Source: Actinoplanes philippinensis
GTDB lineage: Bacteria > Actinomycetota > Actinomycetes > Mycobacteriales > Micromonosporaceae
Direction of reading: 5' to 3'
Length of the DNA: 64,000 nucleotides
Assembly: GCF_900113015.1 (NCBI RefSeq)
Contig: NZ_FONV01000003.1
Span: forward strand, 310,001-374,000
This document shows, piece by piece, positions 59,993 through 64,000 of the stretch. The position numbers were made by a program, and so were the translations under genes. The first letter of the stretch is position 1; every line of letters starts with the position of its first letter. Under the pieces are notes generated by a model, which worked only from the letters and a program-made list of their open reading frames with translations, was not told where the DNA came from and did not search any database.

Positions 59993-62269
59993 CTAGGAAC
60001 GGCACGCTTCCAGGGCGGTGATCGTGGCCCGGATCCGGTCGCGGGTCGCCTCGTCGGCCCAGGAGCCATCGCCCCGGACACCGGCCGGGAACCGCTCGTC
60101 GCGGTCGGCGAGCCCGGCCAGGACCGGGATCGCGGTGACCGCGCCGATCCGGGCCAGGGTGTCGAGGGCCTTCCCGGCCGTCGGGCCGCCGGCCGGCACC
60201 ATCGCGACCAGCGGGCCGGCCAGTTCCTCCGCAGGCACGCCCAGCCGGTGGAGGGCCAGGGCCGCCCCGGCTCGGGCGTCGGGGACGGTGCCGACGAGTT
60301 TGCGCAGTTCCGGCTGGAGGTCTTCGCCGGCGCCGAGTTCCGCCAGGAGTTCGGCGGCCTCGCCGGCCGGTGCGGAGCCGCGCCGGACGACCTCCCGCAG
60401 CGCGGGCAGGACCAGCTCGGCGTCGCCGGTGGCCCGCCAGATCGCGCGGGCCGCCGCCACCCGGACCCGCCGCCGAAACGGCTGGTCGTCCGGCGCCCCG
60501 TCGAGCAGCCGGATCAGCGCCGACACCAGCACGGCGGCATCGGTGCCCGCGTCGGCGATCAGCCCCAGCCATCGCAGGAGCCGATAGGAGTCGGCCTCCT
60601 CAGAACCGGGCGCGCGAGAAGCAGAACCGGACGCGAGCGAAGCCGGACCGGACGCGAGCGAAGCCGGACCGGACGCGAGCGAAGCCGGACCGGACGCGAG
60701 CGAAGCCGGACCGGACGCGAGCGAAGCAGACCCGGAAGCGGCAGCGTGAACGGACGCGACAGAACCCGAACCGGACGCGGGCGCGGGGACGGACGCGCGA
60801 CAAGCAGGATCGGAGACGGGAGGGGCGGTGGGCAGGACGGCGGTGGCCGCGGTGATGAGAGGTGCAGGGTCGCCGGTCAGGCGCAGGATCGCGTGGCCGG
60901 CCGGGACGTCGCCGGTCAGGGCGGATGCGGTGAGCGCCGGGACCGCCGGCAGCGCGGCCGGGCCGATCGCGCCGAGGGCGCGTGCGGCGTGTGCCGGATG
61001 GCTCCTCAGCAGGGCGACGATCTCGGGGACCGCGGGCGCGGCGGCCGGGCCCCACGACTCCAGCACGGCGAGCAGGCCGGCGATGTCCGAGAAGGACGCG
61101 GCGACGAAATACGGTGACGCGGGGGCGCCGGGACGGGGGCCGGTGATCGCCGTGCGGATGACGCCGAGAGCGTCCGGATCGAACGGCGGTTCGGCCCCGC
61201 TGAGCACGTCGTGGATCTTTCCGGCGGCCCAGGCCGCGGCCAGCGCTTCCGGATATCCGGGATGACCGAGCCGGATGAGGGCGAGCAACGCGCAGCGGCT
61301 TCCGCCCCGGGCCACGTCGAGCAGCCCGTCGGCGGCGGGCGCGGCGGCGGGGCCGGCGGCGAGGGCGGCCACCGCGGCGTCCGAGCGGACCTCCGGGTCC
61401 GGGTCGGCGAGCAGGGGCGCGACCAGGGGGAACAGCGCGGCGACCGAGGAGCGGGAGTGGAGGAGGCGGGCGTTCACCGAGTGCAGGAGACGGCTGCGGA
61501 CGTCCGGATCGGCGGATCGGGCCAGCGGGGCGGCGAGGACCGCGGCCGCCGCCGGCTCGGTGGCGGCGAAGACGACGTCCCAGGCGGATCGGTGGCCGGC
61601 CCACGGGGTGTCCTCCGCACCGGCCGCGGCGAGCGCCGCGCCGACCGGCTCCAGGGTGTCCGGCGGGAGTGAACCGCCGGACCTGACGAGGGCCGTGGCG
61701 GCGGTGGCCCGCAGTTTCGGGGACGGGTCGTGCAGTGCGGCCGACAGCAGCGGGACGGTGACGGCCGGTTCGAGGTGGGCCAGGGCGGCGAGGACGGCGG
61801 CCCGTACCGCTGGATGGTCCTCCACCGCCCAGCGCTCCCGCAGCGTGTCGAGGGTGTGCGGGCCACTGTGGGCGGCCGCGTAGGCGGCGTGCGCCCGGAT
61901 CCGGGGATCGGCGTCGGTGAGCAGCGGCAGCAGCGGGCCGCTGTGCACCGCGACGGCGGCCCGGACCAGCGGCTGGTCGCGGCCGCCGGTGAGCGTCGGA
62001 TCGCACACGTCGCCGAGGATGCGCAGCAGGTCGGCGCGGCGGTGGACACCGTCGGTGGTGGCGAGTTCGATCAGGTACGGGATCGCCTCGACGGTCGCGG
62101 GGTAGACGGTGCCCTGGTGCCAGAGGCTGGAGCCGAGCTCGTACATCGCCTCGCCGGCCTCGTCCGGATCGGGCGAGGCGAGGCCGCGCAGGATGTCCGG
62201 GGCCTCGGTGCAGGGGCCGTACGCGCCGTCGAGCGCGGACCAGTCGATGTCGTCGATTCCGTGCAGCAC
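59993..62269 (-). CDS. HEAT-repeat protein with repeat-expanded insert
   Basis: A 758-residue alpha-solenoid protein. HEAT-type helical pairs run through most of its length (YPATVEAIPYLIELATTDG, AHAAYAAAHSGPHTLDTLRE, AAVLAALAHLEPAVTVPLLS, LRATAATALVRSGGSL, and C-terminal LVGTVPDARAGAALALHRLG). They are broken near residues 513-548 by a low-complexity ASLASGP repeat coded by 21-bp units. The start is GTG at 62269, 6 nt after a -10-like TACCGT. HEAT proteins bind partner proteins; no partner is known. It may be co-transcribed with the uncharacterised gene that follows. Confidence 0.82.
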   Translation of the reverse strand: MLHGIDDIDWSALDGAYGPCTEAPDILRGLASPDPDEAGEAMYELGSSLWHQGTVYPATVEAIPYLIELATTDGVHRRADLLRILGDVCDPTLTGGRDQPLVRAAVAVHSGPLLPLLTDADPRIRAHAAYAAAHSGPHTLDTLRERWAVEDHPAVRAAVLAALAHLEPAVTVPLLSAALHDPSPKLRATAATALVRSGGSLPPDTLEPVGAALAAAGAEDTPWAGHRSAWDVVFAATEPAAAAVLAAPLARSADPDVRSRLLHSVNARLLHSRSSVAALFPLVAPLLADPDPEVRSDAAVAALAAGPAAAPAADGLLDVARGGSRCALLALIRLGHPGYPEALAAAWAAGKIHDVLSGAEPPFDPDALGVIRTAITGPRPGAPASPYFVAASFSDIAGLLAVLESWGPAAAPAVPEIVALLRSHPAHAARALGAIGPAALPAVPALTASALTGDVPAGHAILRLTGDPAPLITAATAVLPTAPPVSDPACRASVPAPASGSGSVASVHAAASGSASLASGPASLASGPASLASGPASLASGPASLASGSASRAPGSEEADSYRLLRWLGLIADAGTDAAVLVSALIRLLDGAPDDQPFRRRVRVAAARAIWRATGDAELVLPALREVVRRGSAPAGEAAELLAELGAGEDLQPELRKLVGTVPDARAGAALALHRLGVPAEELAGPLVAMVPAGGPTAGKALDTLARIGAVTAIPVLAGLADRDERFPAGVRGDGSWADEATRDRIRATITALEACRS
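60626..60730 (-). repeat. 21-bp tandem repeat, five copies, inside the HEAT gene
   Basis: Units start at 60626, 60647, 60668, 60689 and 60710; the first four are identical (accggacgcgagcgaagccg plus g). They encode the heptapeptide ASLASGP in frame. Confidence 0.95.
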
Positions 62270-62275
62270 CGGATC

Positions 62276-62281
62276 ACGGTA
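62276..62281 (-). promoter_or_regulatory. -10 box of a probable leaderless promoter (HEAT gene)
   Basis: TACCGT ends 6 nt before the GTG at 62269; no ribosome binding site is present. Confidence 0.45.
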
Positions 62282-62301
62282 CGTGGTGCGAGCATGGGGT
62301 C

Positions 62302-62943
62302 ATGACGAAGCTGACCGGTCAGGAGATCACCGCGCGGGCGCCGGGTGGGTGGGTGTATCTGCGGAACGCGTTGCGTACCCGGCTGCGGACCGGGGACTTC
62401 GCGACCGGTCTGGCGCTGGTGAACGCGATCGGCGCGGCGGCCGAGGCGGTCGATCACCATCCGGACCTGGATCTGCGGTACACGCATGTCGACGTGCGGC
62501 TGTACAGCCACGACGTGGGCCGGGTGACCGGGCGGGACCTGCGGCTCGCGGCGACGATCGGTGAGCTGGCGGCGGCGGCCGGGGTGGGTGCAGGCGCGGA
62601 CGGGCTGACCGTGCTGGAGCTGGCGCTGGACAGTCCGGGCTTTCCGGAGCAGCTGGGGTTCTGGGAGGCGGTGCTGGGCTATCCGCGCGACGCCGAGGGT
62701 GACCTGCTCGACCCGTACGGCAAGGTGCCGTTGATCTGGTTTCAGCGCTCCGGTGACGAGGAGCCGCGGCAGCGCTGGCACCCGGATCTGTGGGTCGCGC
62801 CGGCCGAGGTGGCGCCGCGGATCGCGGCGGCGCTGGAGGCCGGTGGGACGCTGGTCAGTGATGCCGACGCCCCGCGTTTCTGGGTGCTGGCCGACCCGGA
62901 GGGCAATCGCCTGTGCCTGTGCACGTGGGAGGGCCGCGAGTGA
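62302..62943 (+). CDS. Pterin-4a-carbinolamine dehydratase-like/VOC fusion protein
   Basis: A 213-residue two-domain protein. Residues 1-100 resemble pterin-4a-carbinolamine dehydratase (PCD/DCoH), with the active-site-like segment AVDHHPDLDLRYTHVDVRLY followed by SHDVGRVTGRDLRLA. Residues ~103-213 form a VOC/glyoxalase-like domain (VLELALDSPGFPEQLGFWEA, VLGYPRDAEGDL, FWVLADPEGNRLCLCTWEG). This fusion occurs in actinomycetes; whether it recycles a pterin cofactor or binds an unrelated ligand is unknown. It is divergent from the HEAT gene and convergent with malate synthase. Confidence 0.83.
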   Translation: MTKLTGQEITARAPGGWVYLRNALRTRLRTGDFATGLALVNAIGAAAEAVDHHPDLDLRYTHVDVRLYSHDVGRVTGRDLRLAATIGELAAAAGVGAGADGLTVLELALDSPGFPEQLGFWEAVLGYPRDAEGDLLDPYGKVPLIWFQRSGDEEPRQRWHPDLWVAPAEVAPRIAAALEAGGTLVSDADAPRFWVLADPEGNRLCLCTWEGRE

Positions 62944-62966
62944 CGACCGGCCGGGGTGACGGCGAG

Positions 62967-62999
62967 CGGGGCGGCGTGGACCGAGACCACGCCGCCCCG
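62967..62999. terminator. Bidirectional terminator between convergent genes
   Basis: A perfect 13-bp stem CGGGGCGGCGTGG (62967-62979) pairs with 62987-62999 across a 7-nt loop, between the PCD/VOC gene and malate synthase. Confidence 0.8.
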
Positions 63000-63010
63000 C
63001 CCTCATCCGA

Positions 63011-64000
63011 TCAGGCCGCGACAGGAGCCTGATCGGTGACCGGAGCCGCCACCCCACCGGACAGGTGCCGTAGGTAGGCCGGCAGGGTGAGGAACTCCGG
63101 GCAGGTCCGTTCCGACAGCAGGACGGTGAGCAGGGTCCGCGCCTGGCCGAAGCAGCGGGCGGCCTCCTCGTCCAGCGCGCCGGTCTCGCTGAGCACGTCC
63201 AGTTCCTCGCGCAGCATCCGGGCGACCAGGCCGGCCGTGACCGGCACGCCGTAGTCGGTCGGGGTGCCCGAGGAGATCCACTGCCAGAGCTGGGCCCGGC
63301 AGATCTCGGCGGTCGCCGCGTCCTCCATCAGGCCGCCGAGCGCCACCGCGCCCCGGCCGCCCAGCCACGCGGCGATGTAGCGCAGCGCCACGCTGACGTT
63401 GGTACGCAGCGCGACCTCGGTGACGGTGACGTCGCCGGCCTTGATGTCGAGGAGGTCGGCGGCGGTGACCCGGACGTCGTCGCGCTTGCGGACGATCTGG
63501 TGGGGCTCGTCGCCGAGCCACTGGTCGAACACCTCGCGGCAGGTCTCGACGAGGCCGGGGTGGGCGACCCAGGATCCGTCGAACCCGTCGCCGACCTCGC
63601 GCCGCTTGTCCTGACGGACCTGGTTGAGGGCCCGTTTCGCGGCGACCGGGTCACGGCTGGGCACGACCGCGGCCATCCCGCCGATCGCGTGGGCGCCGCG
63701 TTTGTGGCAGGTCCTGACCAGCAGCTCGGTGTAGGCCCGCATGAACGGCGCGGTCATGGTGACCTGCGAACGCTCGGGCAGGACCACGTCCGGCCGGTTC
63801 TTGATCATGCTGAACAGGTAGTCCCAGCGGCCCGCGTTCAGGCCGGCCGAGTGCTCGCGCAGCTCGTAGAGGATCTCCTCCATCTCGAACGCGGCGTTGA
63901 TCGTCTCGATCAGGACGGTGGCCCGGATCGTCCCGCGCGGGATGCCGAGGTACTCCTGGGCGAAGACGAAGACGTCGTTCCAGAGGCGGGCCTCCAGGTG
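63011..64000 (-). CDS. aceB: Malate synthase A, C-terminal part (cut by window edge)
   Basis: The last ~330 residues of malate synthase, which condenses glyoxylate with acetyl-CoA in the glyoxylate shunt. The family signature is intact: [20 protein letters not shown]. Also seen are [73 protein letters not shown] and [20 protein letters not shown]. The N-terminal third is outside the window (family length ~530). Ends QAPVAA, then a strong terminator. Isocitrate lyase is not in view. The type-A (AceB, not GlcB) assignment rests on length and motifs. Confidence 0.95.
   Translation of the reverse strand, partial: HLEARLWNDVFVFAQEYLGIPRGTIRATVLIETINAAFEMEEILYELREHSAGLNAGRWDYLFSMIKNRPDVVLPERSQVTMTAPFMRAYTELLVRTCHKRGAHAIGGMAAVVPSRDPVAAKRALNQVRQDKRREVGDGFDGSWVAHPGLVETCREVFDQWLGDEPHQIVRKRDDVRVTAADLLDIKAGDVTVTEVALRTNVSVALRYIAAWLGGRGAVALGGLMEDAATAEICRAQLWQWISSGTPTDYGVPVTAGLVARMLREELDVLSETGALDEEAARCFGQARTLLTVLLSERTCPEFLTLPAYLRHLSGGVAAPVTDQAPVAA

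Noticed and set aside
1..64000. Prophage, transposon, tRNA or rRNA genes, or a secondary-metabolite cluster
   Set aside because: No integrase, transposase, terminal repeats, cloverleaf, rRNA-like sequence, PKS/NRPS or terpene enzyme was recognised on either strand.

Overview
The window is chromosomal DNA of a very GC-rich actinomycete. Gene content points to Micromonosporaceae, most likely Actinoplanes or a close relative. The evidence is strong G/C bias at third codon positions, GTG/TTG starts, many genes with a -10 box only 6-8 nt before the start codon, a full chemosensory operon, several c-di-GMP proteins, a DUF6292 protein and a secreted chitin/cellulose-type LPMO. The genus is an inference. 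I see no phage, insertion sequence, CRISPR array, rRNA or tRNA.

Layout. 1-4060: the start of a ROK sugar kinase, a Tat-exported DUF1800/DUF1501 pair and a small secreted Cys protein. 4196-11112: an L-arabinose unit on the minus strand (araA, ChvE-type binding protein, two-domain ATPase, permease) with a LacI-family regulator. Its promoter has a palindromic operator over the -10 box, its leader may encode a 49-residue peptide, and a strong hairpin lies between the binding-protein and ATPase genes. 11170-15778: DUF2252, a flavin/F420-type oxidase, pirin and three poorly characterised small genes. 15779-16871: about 1.1 kb without a convincing gene. 16872-24011: one reading frame for a ~2379-residue protein made of several unrelated tandem-repeat blocks with a TPR-like C-terminus; this is the most unusual item here. 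24013-29951: a diguanylate cyclase, a MacAB-like exporter, an L,D-transpeptidase and a CAP-domain protein, all on the minus strand. 30174-31466: an acyltransferase.

31622-40588: a tightly overlapping chemosensory operon, cheW-cheR-cheW-mcp-cheA(REC)-cheB-hybrid kinase, without a stand-alone cheY. 40653-45862: an FtsX-type ABC exporter divergent from a NarL-type two-component system. 45855-53074: sulfotransferase, EamA transporter with divergent LysR regulator, GNAT, DUF305, LPMO, VOC, DUF1905, then a TetR regulator divergent from an SGNH hydrolase with a multi-palindrome operator. 53357-57429: a membrane GGDEF-EAL protein divergent from a CHASE4-type chemoreceptor-like protein. 57469-64000: PAP2 phosphatase, a small membrane protein, an uncharacterised protein, a HEAT-repeat protein, a pterin-dehydratase/VOC fusion and the C-terminal part of malate synthase.

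Functionally, the window combines arabinose uptake and isomerisation, envelope remodelling and export, and a large signalling share. Four intergenic or intragenic minisatellites (39-, 63-, 21- and 15-bp units) show that tandem-repeat expansion is active in this genome.
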